This document shows positions 35,413-44,426 of a stretch of DNA of 64,000 bases, one piece after another. Below the pieces are notes generated by a model that was not told the DNA's origin, did not search any database, and saw nothing but the letters and a program-made list of their open reading frames with translations. This DNA comes from Planctomycetota bacterium (GTDB taxonomy: Bacteria > Planctomycetota > Planctomycetia > Pirellulales > Lacipirellulaceae). Position 1 is the first letter of the stretch, and every line of letters begins with the position of its first letter. Position numbers and translations under genes: made by a program. The DNA is taken from contig JAJRSE010000080.1 of the NCBI GenBank assembly GCA_024278955.1, positions 16,835 through 80,834 of the forward strand, given 5' to 3'.

Positions 35413-36921
35413 CTATTCTTCTTTCGCCTCAAGAATTGCATCCAAGAGGCCTTCGGTTGTGTACTGCGAAGCCACTACGTCAGGAGGATAGCCTGCGTCG
35501 GTCAGTACGCCAGCGGTAAGCGGGCTAATGGCTGCCAGGCGAGTTTTGAGAAGGTCGCTGCCAAAGAGCTGGATCAGCGAACGAGCGATCGCCGAGCTTG
35601 TGACCGTGATCCAATCGAGCTTCCCTTCGGCAAGCGTCTTAGCAACTTTGGGGTCTGGCTTCGTCACGTCTTCGCTTTGATAAACAACAAGCTGGCTAAC
35701 TTCAGCTTGGGCTTCACGAAGCGTTTCTGCGAGCACTTCGCGACCACGGCTGGCCCGAAGCAGCAGAACACGCTTGCCGGCTGCCACGGGAACCAATTGC
35801 TCGGCAAGGGCTTCGGCACGGTATTCCGTGGGTTGTAGGTCGGCGTGCAGGCGATAGTCGCACAGTGCGTCGGTTGTGGCGGGGCCGATTGCCGCGATCT
35901 GGCAGTTGCCAAGTTGTCGTAAATCGTGGCCAGTTGCCAAAATGCGATCAAGGAAGAATCGCACTCCGTTGGCGCTCGAAAAAACAAGCCAGTCGTAGGT
36001 CGCTAGCTGCTCGATCGCGGCATCAACGCGATTCCAATCTGCGGGAGCAGAAATTTCGATCGCAGGCTGGACGAGGGGCGTGGCTCCCAGGGCGGCAAGT
36101 CGACTGATCATCGCAGCGGCTTGGTGCGCTGGTCGGGTAACCAAAACCGATTGGCCGAATAATGGCCGCGACGAAAACCAAGCCGCTTTCGTTTCGGCGG
36201 CCACGACTTCGCCAACAATAATGATCGCAGGCGGGCGGATTTTTCCAAGGGCAAGAACTTCGGGTAGCTTTTCTAAGGTTGTTTTTACAAGTTGTTGTTC
36301 GGGTAAAGTACCTCGCCGAATAATCGCGACCTGAGTCTCGGCGGGCTTTCCATGAAGAATCAATTCTGCAGACCAACGCGGTGCGGTTGTGACTCCCATG
36401 TAAAACACCAGCGTGCCGGGGAAGCTCGCCAGATTGGCTAAATCGAGGGCCGATCCTTCTTTGTCGCGGCACTCTTGCCCCGTGACAAAAGCGACGCAAG
36501 AAGCGGCTGCGCGGTGGGTAAGCGGGATGCCGGCGTAGCTGCTTGCCGCGAGTGCCGAAGTCACGCCGGGGACGACTTCGTAGCTGAGGTGGGCCGCCTC
36601 TAAGACGGCGATCTCTTCGCTCGTCCGCCCGAAAATGGCAGGATCGCCTCCTTTGAGCCGGACGACATTTTTTCCAGATTTCGCAGCGGCTACGACTTGC
36701 TCGTTGATTTCGGTTTGCGTGAGGAGTCGTCCCTGGCCATGCCGGCCGAGACAAATAAGCTCGGCGCGATCGCGGACGTGGCTCAGCACAAGCGGATTGA
36801 CCAAATAGTCGTAAAATACCGTGTCGGCCAAGGCGAGAACTTCGCAGCCGCGCAGCGTAATTAGCCCCGGGTCGCCGGGCCCTGCCCCTACCAAATACAC
36901 CTTGCCAGGCTGTCTAGTCAT
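35413..36921 (-). CDS. cobA-hemD: Uroporphyrinogen-III methyltransferase / uroporphyrinogen-III synthase fusion
   Basis: 502 residues. Residues 1 to about 245 are CobA-type SAM methyltransferase (VYLVGAGPGDPGLITLRG, VRLKGGDPAIFGRTSEE, VVPGVTSALAASSYAGIPLTHR). Residues about 255-500 are HemD (VLVTRPAHQAAAMISRL, DWLVFSSANGVRFFLD, VLLLRASRGREVLAETL). One protein thus closes the tetrapyrrole ring and makes precorrin-2 for siroheme or cobalamin. The order CobA-HemD is a known fusion in several phyla, including planctomycetes and Firmicutes. It is monocistronic, divergent from the TPR gene. Confidence 0.95.
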   Translation of the reverse strand: MTRQPGKVYLVGAGPGDPGLITLRGCEVLALADTVFYDYLVNPLVLSHVRDRAELICLGRHGQGRLLTQTEINEQVVAAAKSGKNVVRLKGGDPAIFGRTSEEIAVLEAAHLSYEVVPGVTSALAASSYAGIPLTHRAAASCVAFVTGQECRDKEGSALDLANLASFPGTLVFYMGVTTAPRWSAELILHGKPAETQVAIIRRGTLPEQQLVKTTLEKLPEVLALGKIRPPAIIIVGEVVAAETKAAWFSSRPLFGQSVLVTRPAHQAAAMISRLAALGATPLVQPAIEISAPADWNRVDAAIEQLATYDWLVFSSANGVRFFLDRILATGHDLRQLGNCQIAAIGPATTDALCDYRLHADLQPTEYRAEALAEQLVPVAAGKRVLLLRASRGREVLAETLREAQAEVSQLVVYQSEDVTKPDPKVAKTLAEGKLDWITVTSSAIARSLIQLFGSDLLKTRLAAISPLTAGVLTDAGYPPDVVASQYTTEGLLDAILEAKEE

Positions 36922-37103
36922 GTGGTTTTCTACTCATCGCCGATTTACTGCCTACTCGTTGTCGCGTACACACGAACTGTTAGAATAGCGTGAAGAGGCG
37001 GATGTGCGTAGCGCCATGGTGCAGTCGAATTGTGGGGAGGCATCGCGAGCGGACCTCCTGACCTCAGGTATCCCATTGTTTCTGGAACAGAGAATTACGT
37101 CGA

Positions 37104-38570
37104 ATGGAATTTAGTCGACGAGCCAACGAAGTCTCGCCCACGCACGCATTTGCCCCTCTAACCACGGCAACGCGCCAGCGTCTGCAAAAGGTTTTTGAGC
37201 ACGGGCAGCGGTGCGCGGACAAAAAAGACCACGACTACGCCAATCAGCTCTTTTCGCAATGCGTGGCTGAGGATCCGGGCAATCTCATCTACCTACAGCA
37301 TTTTTTCGCCAATTTGCAGAAGAAACATAGCGACGGCAAGAAAGTCTCGAAGCTTGCCGCCCTAAAGATAAAGAGTCACCGTTCGGCGGTAGCCAAGTCG
37401 GCAAAGAAGGGCAAATGGGAAGCGGCTCTCAAATCGGGCTGCACTGCCTTGGCGCTTAGCCCCTGGGACCCGCCCACATTGATCGCAATGGCCAGCGCAT
37501 GCGAAGAGTTACAGATCCACGAATGCCGGTTGTTTTATCTGCGATGGGGCATGGACGCAGATGCCAAGCATCTCGAATTGAATCGGCAGGCGGCTCTTAC
37601 GCTTGAGCAGATGGGCCAGTTCGATCAGGCAATCGCTTGCTGGCAGCGTGTGCAGCAGGCTAGGCCCGAGGACGAAGAATCTCGAAGAGCCATTTCGCGT
37701 CTCTCGGTCGAAAAAACGATTCACGAGGGCGGTTACGACCCGGCCCTTCTCTCAAACGATCCCAAGGGATCGAAAGGAGAGATTCCTTCGGTTTCGAGTC
37801 TCTCCAGAGGTTCGGACGAAAAAACCGCGTCTGAGACAGCCGACGAGGACCTTTCGCCAGAAGAGCGCGTGATTGCCTCGATTCGCAGCGACCCGACAAA
37901 TTTGGAAAACTACTTGCAGTTGTCTGACATCTGTGTTCGCGAGAATCGCTATATCGACGCGGAAGATGTCTTGGGGCGTGGGTTGAGTGTCTCGGGAGTT
38001 GGCGACTTCCGTTTCATCGAACGACTCGAAGATGTGCAGCTCCGGCGGGCTCTGAATCAGGTCGCCGTGGCAGAACAGCGTCATGAACAGACGCAAACCG
38101 AAGATTCCGAAAATCTGGTTGTCCAACTGAGAAACCAGGCAAATCAGGTGGAATTGGAGATCTATTCGGCCCGATCGGGCCGCGAACCCAGCAATCCGAG
38201 GCTACAGTACGAGCTGGGATTACGGCTAAAACGGGCGGGAAAGACAAAAGACGCAATCCCCGCTTTTCAGGCGGCAAAGTCCGATCCGAAGCGAAAAGGC
38301 CTTGTTTTGCTAGAATTGGGCGAGTGTTTTCAGAGAATCGAGCAGTACAAGCTGGCCCTATCGCATTACGAGCAGACCCTGGAAGCCTGTGCCGAGCCCG
38401 AGTCGGACACCCGCCGACTGGCCCTTTACCGAGCCGGGGTGCTTGCGACCGGATTGAAGGAGTTTGATCGGGCGGAGCGGCATTTAAGCGAATTGGCAAG
38501 CCTCGACTATAGCTACCGAGATGTGGCTAAACGCCTGGACAAAATCGCTCGATTACGCGATAGTGGGTGA
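37104..38570 (+). CDS. TPR-repeat protein
   Basis: 488 residues, soluble, rich in tetratricopeptide repeats: AADDKKDHDYANQLFSQCV-like helices near the start, HLELNRQAALTLEQMGQFDQAIACWQ, PRLQYELGLRLKRAGKTKDAI and GLVLLELGECFQRIEQYKLAL. A charged linker (residues about 225-260, DEKTASETADEDLSPEE) divides two repeat blocks. No signal peptide, so a cytoplasmic scaffold. It shares its strand with rpsT 96 bases downstream. Partner unknown. Confidence 0.85.
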   Translation: MEFSRRANEVSPTHAFAPLTTATRQRLQKVFEHGQRCADKKDHDYANQLFSQCVAEDPGNLIYLQHFFANLQKKHSDGKKVSKLAALKIKSHRSAVAKSAKKGKWEAALKSGCTALALSPWDPPTLIAMASACEELQIHECRLFYLRWGMDADAKHLELNRQAALTLEQMGQFDQAIACWQRVQQARPEDEESRRAISRLSVEKTIHEGGYDPALLSNDPKGSKGEIPSVSSLSRGSDEKTASETADEDLSPEERVIASIRSDPTNLENYLQLSDICVRENRYIDAEDVLGRGLSVSGVGDFRFIERLEDVQLRRALNQVAVAEQRHEQTQTEDSENLVVQLRNQANQVELEIYSARSGREPSNPRLQYELGLRLKRAGKTKDAIPAFQAAKSDPKRKGLVLLELGECFQRIEQYKLALSHYEQTLEACAEPESDTRRLALYRAGVLATGLKEFDRAERHLSELASLDYSYRDVAKRLDKIARLRDSG

Positions 38571-38666
38571 TTCCAGTTTGCGCGGCCTTCTAAAACCCGC
38601 CAAGCTGACCACCCAATCACCTATTAAAATTTCCCTCCGTATTTGCCCCCTGGGACCAAAACAGAC

Positions 38667-38933
38667 ATGCCCACATCAGCTAGTTCCAAAAAGCGACTCC
38701 GTCAAAACGTAACTCGTAAGACCCGAAATAAGTCGATCAAGTCGAACCTACGGAATCAAGTTCGTAAGGTCCTTGAAACTGCCAAGGCCGGAGACGCAGA
38801 AGCAACCGAAACCGAGTTTCGATCCGCAGTCAAAAAACTCGACCAAGCCGCTGCGAAGAGCGTGATTCACGCCAACAAGGCCGCCCGTACCAAATCTCGT
38901 TTGGTCAAGGCGATCAAAGCCGCCAAGAGCTAA
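38667..38933 (+). CDS. rpsT: 30S ribosomal protein S20
   Basis: 88 residues from the ATG at 38667 (MPTSASSKKRLRQN). The sequence SAKKRxRQN-like start, RNQVRKVLETAKAGD and DQAAAKSVIHANKAARTKSRL are typical bS20, which binds 16S rRNA early in assembly. A strong terminator follows. Before the islet at 39.0-42.4 kb arrived, rpsT and pyrK were probably adjacent convergent genes. Confidence 0.95.
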   Translation: MPTSASSKKRLRQNVTRKTRNKSIKSNLRNQVRKVLETAKAGDAEATETEFRSAVKKLDQAAAKSVIHANKAARTKSRLVKAIKAAKS

Positions 38934-38980
38934 TGCTTTACGCAATACGCATTCTCTAAGCGTGCTGCTTACTCTTAAAA

Positions 38981-39004
38981 GCCCAGGGATTACAATCCCT
39001 GGGC
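38981..39004. terminator. Intrinsic terminator after rpsT
   Basis: GCCCAGGGATT (38981-38991) pairs with AATCCCTGGGC (38994-39004), then AGTTTT. Probably shared originally by rpsT and the convergent pyrK; the islet now separates them. Confidence 0.85.
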
Positions 39005-39008
39005 TAGT

Positions 39009-39071
39009 TTTAATTCTACGGCATCTCTACCAGACGATTTTCTTTGCATCGAAAACGGGGCCTTCAACGCA
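39009..39071 (-). repeat. Direct repeat copy 1: duplicated 3' end of pyrK
   Basis: 63 bases equal to 42325-42387 at all but one position (55 consecutive identical bases from 39017). It encodes, in the minus strand, the last 14 codons and stop of pyrK (CVEGPVFDAKKIVW) but no pyrK sequence precedes it. With copy 2 it brackets the SNF2 module in the way integration at the 3' end of a gene produces. Confidence 0.9.
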
Positions 39072-39168
39072 CGCCGAAGCTGCTTCCTCGGCTTCCAGAG
39101 TACCTGTCATGGCGCAATCGCCCTGAGAGTTCAAAACGAACAAACTATTGGTGTTGGCTACGCGACGC

Positions 39169-40221
39169 TCATTCCGCACACCTGGCGCAGAGCGGGTCGA
39201 CCTCTTCGTTCGTGAAAGCCACGGAAAACGTTCCGCTGCCACAGCGAGTGCAGCAGATCGACTCCAACTGCTTCAAGAGTGGATTCCAGTAGACCGTGTG
39301 TTTTCGTCGGGCGCGTTTGCGCTCGACCGACAAGTCGATCGCCAGTGCTGGGATTTCCATGCGAGTGAGCACGACCGGCTCCAATGTCAGGTCCATTGCG
39401 TAACGCTCGTCCAGCTCGGTTGCCTTGCGCCGCATCTCCAATTTCACGGCTCTTTCTCTGGCCTCTTGTTGCTCGGGGTCGGGCTTCGTTTGGCTTCGAG
39501 ACTTCTTCTGATGGTTTTCGCGGAGTAGGGCATTGTAGTATTCTCGTAGCCGCCTTCGGTCGCGCCCGAGTCGTCCATCCATACGAGCAAGGAATTTGCC
39601 AGCCAACTCTTGAACCTGACGTTGGGCTTGAAGCACTGCTCGCTTGTAAGTGGTCGGTGGCTGTCGGCAGGCAGTTGGGTGCGGCTCTAACTCCCAAAGG
39701 TCAAGTGGGTTTGGCATCTGGACCTCGGTTCCAGAGGATGCGTTCACGGTGATTGGGAATCGCGTCTCCCAGCGGTCCTCCGAGACGAACAACGCATGAA
39801 ACCACCAAGTGTGGTATTCGACTCGCACCGGCCTTGTTTCCTGCAACCGCACTCTGGCATTCAGCCACGAGAACTCGCGACTCACCAATTCTTCAAAATC
39901 GCCACGTTTGAGATACATCTCCGGGATGCAAAATGTTCCTACCCGCGGTTCAAGTTCCAGCAGTTGGGAAGCGGTGTCGAGAAAATCGGTGGCAAGGCTA
40001 AGGCACCAGCCTTTGCTGCCAGGTTGCGTACTGAGCTGGACGGTCTCGCTATCGGCATCGAACAAGTCGGCTATTTCCGTAGGCACAATCGCGGTGCCTT
40101 CTCTTGCAGCGTCATCGTTGTGATCTGTCCACTCCACCAGCCCGCCGCGACGCTCCAAAAGCTTGGTGGCGAAATCGCAAACGTCCTGTTCAATGCTGCC
40201 CTGTTCAATGAGGTTCGTCAT
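39169..40221 (-). CDS. Zinc-ribbon protein partner of the SNF2 helicase
   Basis: 350 residues, unrecognised family. The N-terminal ~150 residues are alpha/beta (VEYHTWWFHALFVSEDRWETRFPI), residues about 190-280 form a highly charged coiled coil (YKRAVLQAQRQVQELAGKF, GRDRRRLREYYNALLREN), and the C-terminus carries a CxxC...CxxC zinc ribbon (CTRCGSG...LCARCAE). The start ATG overlaps the helicase stop by four bases (ATGA), so the two are coupled and act together. The arrangement resembles the C-terminal region of RapA-type ATPases made as a separate protein, or a specificity subunit; function is unknown. Confidence 0.7.
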   Translation of the reverse strand: MTNLIEQGSIEQDVCDFATKLLERRGGLVEWTDHNDDAAREGTAIVPTEIADLFDADSETVQLSTQPGSKGWCLSLATDFLDTASQLLELEPRVGTFCIPEMYLKRGDFEELVSREFSWLNARVRLQETRPVRVEYHTWWFHALFVSEDRWETRFPITVNASSGTEVQMPNPLDLWELEPHPTACRQPPTTYKRAVLQAQRQVQELAGKFLARMDGRLGRDRRRLREYYNALLRENHQKKSRSQTKPDPEQQEARERAVKLEMRRKATELDERYAMDLTLEPVVLTRMEIPALAIDLSVERKRARRKHTVYWNPLLKQLESICCTRCGSGTFSVAFTNEEVDPLCARCAE

Positions 40222-42137
40222 TCGTAATCATCTCCAAACAGTGCTTCATCGAGTTCCTTGGTTTGGACGTACTTTTCTTGTGCTTCCAAGAGCGTCTGTC
40301 CGAATTTGTCGAACGAGTGTTCCAACTGCTGGTCGTCGTGAGATTGCATCCAGAGGTTTAGCACTAACGATTCAAACTCCTCGCCGCCATCCAGGTTTCC
40401 AAGAATCGACCCAACTTCGCCGACGACCAACTCGAACATGCGAATTTTCTCAGTCAGCAAATCCAAGAGCCTCGCTTCCAGGGAGCCGACGGCGCAGAGA
40501 TTAAAAATAAACACGTCTCGGGTTTGGCCAATCCGGTGGATTCGCCCGATACGCTGCTCAATCTTCATCGGGTTCCAAGGTAAATCGAAATTGACCAAGG
40601 TATTGGCAAACTGCAAGTTTTGCCCTTCCCCACCCGACTCGCTGCAGAGCATCACAGGCACCTCGTTGCGAAACGCCTCGACGGCTGCGCCTTTCTGCTG
40701 TTGCGACTGTGCGCCAGAAAAAGTGGTGTAGGCGACGCCTTCTTCGTCGAGCAGATGTTGCAATTGCTCAAGGGTGCGCCGAAAACAGGCGAAGATTAGC
40801 ACTTTTTCATGTCCATTTTGGCTAAGCAACTCCAGCAGCTTTTCTTCTTTTGCCGACCGTTTGATGCGGCGGGCAAGCTCAATGATCGGACGTGTGCGCT
40901 CGTCCTCGCCAGCCACATTTTCCAGGGACTGAGCCAGCGAGCGAGGATGACTTCCCGAGGCCAAGAGCAATGCGCTCAATTGTCTTCGCGTCAACGGCGG
41001 AAAATTTCCATCATCTCCCTTGCCATTTTCATTGATGGGGTCTTCTTCGACGGTATTACCAAGGCTGTCAGTAGGGGCGACCAGCGGAATTTTTCGTTTC
41101 CGCAGATATTCGTTCAACTGCCGGTAGAGCTCTTGCTCGTCATCGTGCGGCTGGGCCATCAATGTTTGCGCGTAACGCGGCGGCAAATCCATTTGGACAA
41201 GACTCCGCGTATTGCGGATCATCACTTCGCCTAACAGCGACCGCAGTCGCTCGCGATTCAGTGGGTCGCGTGGACTGCCGCGACGGATATATTTTTTCTT
41301 GAAGTCGGTTTCCGTCTTTAAGTGGCCCGGCTCAAGCAGCGTTAGCAGATTGTAAAGCTCCATCAAGTTGTTTTGAACCGGCGTCGCCGACAGCAAGAAG
41401 AGATGTCGGCGTTTTAACCGATTGACCAGCTTCCAGTTGAGCGTCTTGCGATTCTTGCAATGGTGTGCCTCATCGACGATTACCAAATCCCAGTCAGCCG
41501 CCGTGACCGCATCGGCACGCCGCTTGCTCTTGGCGAAAGGTAGCGACGTCAGTACGAGGTCGGTGTTGGCCCAATATTCCGATTTATCGGAGGCTGCCGT
41601 TCTTGGCGGGATGGAGAACTCCAGCGAAAATTTTGAATGCAACTCCTCGTGCCATTGGGAAACTAACGAAGTCGGGACCAGAATGAGCACTCGTTTGACC
41701 AAGCCTCGCAGGAGATACTCTCGGAGAAGCAAGCAAGCTTCGATCGTCTTGCCCAGCCCCACTTCGTCGGCAAGCAGCACACGGCCTCGGAAATGCCGCA
41801 GCACCTTGCGAACGGTCTCGATCTGGTGTGGAAGCTGCTCGACTCCGGTAAGCCCTTCCAAGCAAAGCAGTTGATCGAAACCTCGCAAGAGACCGAGTCG
41901 CGTATGCTCCAGATGCAAAAGCAGCGACTCCACATCGTCGGTAGTGGGGCCACTCAATACGCCACTCAAGCCAGAGGAGGGCGACCGAAGCGTGATGGGA
42001 ATCCCTCCAGAGGTCTTCCACACGACCTTGGGTAGGGAGCCATTTGCCGTTGATTCTGTCGCTGCCGGTTCTTTCTGAACCATCGACAGGGTAGATTGGG
42101 AATCGATTCCGTTCATCAACTGGCAAGCTCCATTCAA
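40218..42137 (-). CDS. SNF2-family (RapA/HepA-like) helicase
   Basis: 639 residues from the ATG at 42137 with AGGA just upstream. Motif I is LADEVGLGKT (K130), motif II VDEAHH (222-226), motif III LLSATPVQNNLMELYNLL, and the second RecA domain has VLIFACFRRTLEQLQHLL, SESGGEGQNLQFAN and the motif VI QRIGRIHRIGQ. The protein ends with a short acidic tail (EALFGDDYE). It would be a DNA translocase moving along double-stranded DNA or remodelling RNA polymerase. It lies between duplicated pyrK ends together with the zinc-ribbon gene; such pairs of SNF2 ATPase and unknown protein often belong to defence systems, but nothing here proves it. Confidence 0.92.
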   Translation of the reverse strand: MNGACQLMNGIDSQSTLSMVQKEPAATESTANGSLPKVVWKTSGGIPITLRSPSSGLSGVLSGPTTDDVESLLLHLEHTRLGLLRGFDQLLCLEGLTGVEQLPHQIETVRKVLRHFRGRVLLADEVGLGKTIEACLLLREYLLRGLVKRVLILVPTSLVSQWHEELHSKFSLEFSIPPRTAASDKSEYWANTDLVLTSLPFAKSKRRADAVTAADWDLVIVDEAHHCKNRKTLNWKLVNRLKRRHLFLLSATPVQNNLMELYNLLTLLEPGHLKTETDFKKKYIRRGSPRDPLNRERLRSLLGEVMIRNTRSLVQMDLPPRYAQTLMAQPHDDEQELYRQLNEYLRKRKIPLVAPTDSLGNTVEEDPINENGKGDDGNFPPLTRRQLSALLLASGSHPRSLAQSLENVAGEDERTRPIIELARRIKRSAKEEKLLELLSQNGHEKVLIFACFRRTLEQLQHLLDEEGVAYTTFSGAQSQQQKGAAVEAFRNEVPVMLCSESGGEGQNLQFANTLVNFDLPWNPMKIEQRIGRIHRIGQTRDVFIFNLCAVGSLEARLLDLLTEKIRMFELVVGEVGSILGNLDGGEEFESLVLNLWMQSHDDQQLEHSFDKFGQTLLEAQEKYVQTKELDEALFGDDYE

Positions 42138-42324
42138 TCCTTAGCATTTGTAGCAGGCAGACGTCTCCGCTGCGACCGCCCTGTCAGTGTCCCCTTGTCA
42201 GATCATCTCTTCGTCAGACAATTGTCTCCGAGGACTCAAGTTGCGTCAACCATCTGTGCGAAAGGCAGGCACAACTGGACCTCTTCAACAAGCCAGTGGA
42301 TTATGTTCAAGGCGGAATTGAGCC

Positions 42325-42387
42325 TTTAATTATACGGCATCTCTACCAGACGATTTTCTTTGCATCGAAAACGGGGCCTTCAACGCA
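42325..42387 (-). repeat. Direct repeat copy 2: native 3' end of pyrK
   Basis: The intact end of pyrK, identical to 39009-39071 apart from one base. Distance between the copies is 3316 bases. See copy 1. Confidence 0.9.
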
Positions 42388-43260
42388 GGTGCGTTTGTAG
42401 TCCCACTCGCCCCCGGGTTGTTCGACCCGCACGACGCAGCTGAAGCAAATGCCGATGCCACAGGCCATCGGCGTCTCGAGCGAAACTTCGCACGCCACCG
42501 ACCGACGCGATGCGATCTTGGCGACTGCTTTCATCATCGGCTCCGGACCACAGCAGGCGATCCGGCATTCCGCAGGCGGATGCTGGTCGAGAGCTTCTTC
42601 GAGCAAATCGGTCACTAGGCCATGATGTCCCACGCTGCCGTCATCGCTGCTGAGGCGGAGATCGATGCCACACTGGCGAAAGTCTTCAGCCCCGGCTAGC
42701 AGGTCTTTTGATCGTACCCCGTAGCACAGCGTGACACTCTGGGCAGGAGAGACTTTGCGGGCTGATTGGCCATATTGACGACCGCCAAGAAACTGGCGTC
42801 CAAGAGCCAAAAACGGCGTTTGTCCGATTCCGCCGGCAACCATAATCAGATGTGGGACAGGTTTTTCTGAAAAGCCATTGCCCAGCGGGCCCCAGACTTC
42901 AAGAGCATCGCCGGGCTTGCTCTGCTGTAGCCGACCGGTCATTTTTCCGACGACTAAGTAGACGAAGTCAATCGCCACAGGCGAGCCTGAGCCATCGACC
43001 ACCGTATCGTACAAAGCAAAAGGGCGTCCTAGGAGCGGGTCGTCGCAGCCTGCGATTCGCATCATGAGGAACTGGCCAGGAACAATCTGCCGGGCCAGTT
43101 CAGGGCATTCAAAGCGTAAGCGGTAGGTATCTTGGGCTAGGCGTTCGTTCTCGACGACGACGACCTGATATTGGTTGGCCTGTTCAGCATAGTGAGCGGC
43201 TGCCAGTGGATTGTACCCCGCCTCGCATTTGGAACCTGTCTCGCATCCTGCAGAGTTCAA
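42343..43260 (-). CDS. pyrK: Dihydroorotate dehydrogenase electron transfer subunit
   Basis: 305 residues. FAD/NAD-reductase fold: RPFALYD and GPLGNGF bind FAD, VAGGIGQTPFLALG binds NAD, and C267, C272, C275 (CGIGICFSC) plus C292 ligate the [2Fe-2S] cluster. It passes electrons from PyrD to NAD in class 1B dihydroorotate dehydrogenase. No pyrD is nearby. The start overlaps the stop of the pseudouridine synthase gene by four bases. Its last 14 codons are duplicated at 39009-39071. Confidence 0.93.
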   Translation of the reverse strand: MNSAGCETGSKCEAGYNPLAAAHYAEQANQYQVVVVENERLAQDTYRLRFECPELARQIVPGQFLMMRIAGCDDPLLGRPFALYDTVVDGSGSPVAIDFVYLVVGKMTGRLQQSKPGDALEVWGPLGNGFSEKPVPHLIMVAGGIGQTPFLALGRQFLGGRQYGQSARKVSPAQSVTLCYGVRSKDLLAGAEDFRQCGIDLRLSSDDGSVGHHGLVTDLLEEALDQHPPAECRIACCGPEPMMKAVAKIASRRSVACEVSLETPMACGIGICFSCVVRVEQPGGEWDYKRTCVEGPVFDAKKIVW

Positions 43261-44306
43261 CGTCGCCCTCCTCCATGCTTTTGTTTTGTGGTACCACGCT
43301 TCGCGGTGCCAATTTTTGTTCCGCCATATTTTGATTTCCCCCCCTGCCCTGCCCTGCGGCCTTGCTTGGAACCTGCGCTGGCTTTGCCGCCCGCGGCTCG
43401 ACGTTTTCGTTCGAGTCCCTGTAGGGCCGTTTGTCGTGAGGTTGGTTTTTCGGCCGCGCGTTCCTTGCGAGCCTTTTGGCGTTCGGGATTGCTCTGAATG
43501 TAGGCACGAAGCTTGCGGATTTCGTCTGGCGTAAGCTGCCGGACCGCCCCACGTGGCATCTCTCCTAGGCGAATCGGGCCGACGGCAATGCGTGTGAGCC
43601 GTTGCACTTTATGCCCGACCTTGGCCAACATACGGCGGACTTCGCGGTTACGGCCTTCGTCGAGCACCATTTCAAGGATCGTACCGTTCTTACGGCGTGA
43701 CTTGATTTTTACGTTGACCGCTCGTGCGTAGCCTTCGGCCAAGTGCATTCCTTTTCGGACCTGAGCCAACACGCTCGCGTCGGGGAATCCCATGACCTGT
43801 ACTTCGTAAGTCTTTTCGACACCGTGTTTGGGATGGGTTAGCTCATTGGCCAACTCGCCATCGTTGGTAACGAGAATCAGCCCTTCGCTTTCCAGGTCAA
43901 GCCGACCGACGTTAAACACGCGCCCCGTCTCGGGAGGCAACAGGTCGGTCACTCGCGTACGCCCCGACGGGTCGTTGGAGGTACAGACAACGCCAGCCGG
44001 TTTGTGAACGGCAAAGTAAATGCGTTTCGGGTTGAGCAGAGCTTCGCCATCGACTCGAATTTCCTGCGTATCTCGATCGACCCGCGTACCGAGTTCCAGC
44101 ACCGTTTGGCCATCGACTTCGACGCGTCCCTCCAGGATCAACTGCTCCGACTCACGTCGGCTAGCAACCCCGGCCGCGGCGAGAACCTTTTGCAGCCGCT
44201 CGCCAGCGTTTGCTGGGGCTTGGCGCGCAGGTGCCGGCGAGCGTCGCCGAGGCGTCTTCGGCGACGTGGAAGATTGACTACGAGAATTACGAACTGGCTT
44301 GGGCAT
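43257..44306 (-). CDS. rluB: RluB-type 23S rRNA pseudouridine synthase
   Basis: 349 residues from the ATG at 44306 (MPKPVRNSRSQS); an in-frame ATG at 44354 is possible. An S4 domain (RLQKVLAAAGVASRRESEQLI) precedes the catalytic domain with the RluB/E/F Asp motif GRLDLESEGLILVTNDGEL and the later GRNREVRRMLAKVGH. The ends are low-complexity and basic (RRRSPAPARQA; GKASAGSKQGRRAGQGGKS), much longer than in E. coli. It modifies 23S rRNA at about position 2605. It overlaps pyrK by four bases. Confidence 0.92.
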   Translation of the reverse strand: MPKPVRNSRSQSSTSPKTPRRRSPAPARQAPANAGERLQKVLAAAGVASRRESEQLILEGRVEVDGQTVLELGTRVDRDTQEIRVDGEALLNPKRIYFAVHKPAGVVCTSNDPSGRTRVTDLLPPETGRVFNVGRLDLESEGLILVTNDGELANELTHPKHGVEKTYEVQVMGFPDASVLAQVRKGMHLAEGYARAVNVKIKSRRKNGTILEMVLDEGRNREVRRMLAKVGHKVQRLTRIAVGPIRLGEMPRGAVRQLTPDEIRKLRAYIQSNPERQKARKERAAEKPTSRQTALQGLERKRRAAGGKASAGSKQGRRAGQGGKSKYGGTKIGTAKRGTTKQKHGGGRR

Positions 44307-44426
44307 GAGATTGCTGCCGTCAAGAATGCGAGGATGCAGACCCGCCCGGGGCAAGTCTGCCGAATCTCTCTATCATAGACTGCCGCTCGGGCAAAACCCA
44401 GGGGGCAGCGGCCCGACTCTACGCAA

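Noticed and set aside
39027..39242. 71-codon minus-strand frame ending in the PyrK tail
   Set aside because: It is only the duplicated pyrK 3' end joined to unrelated sequence; better described as a repeat copy than a gene.
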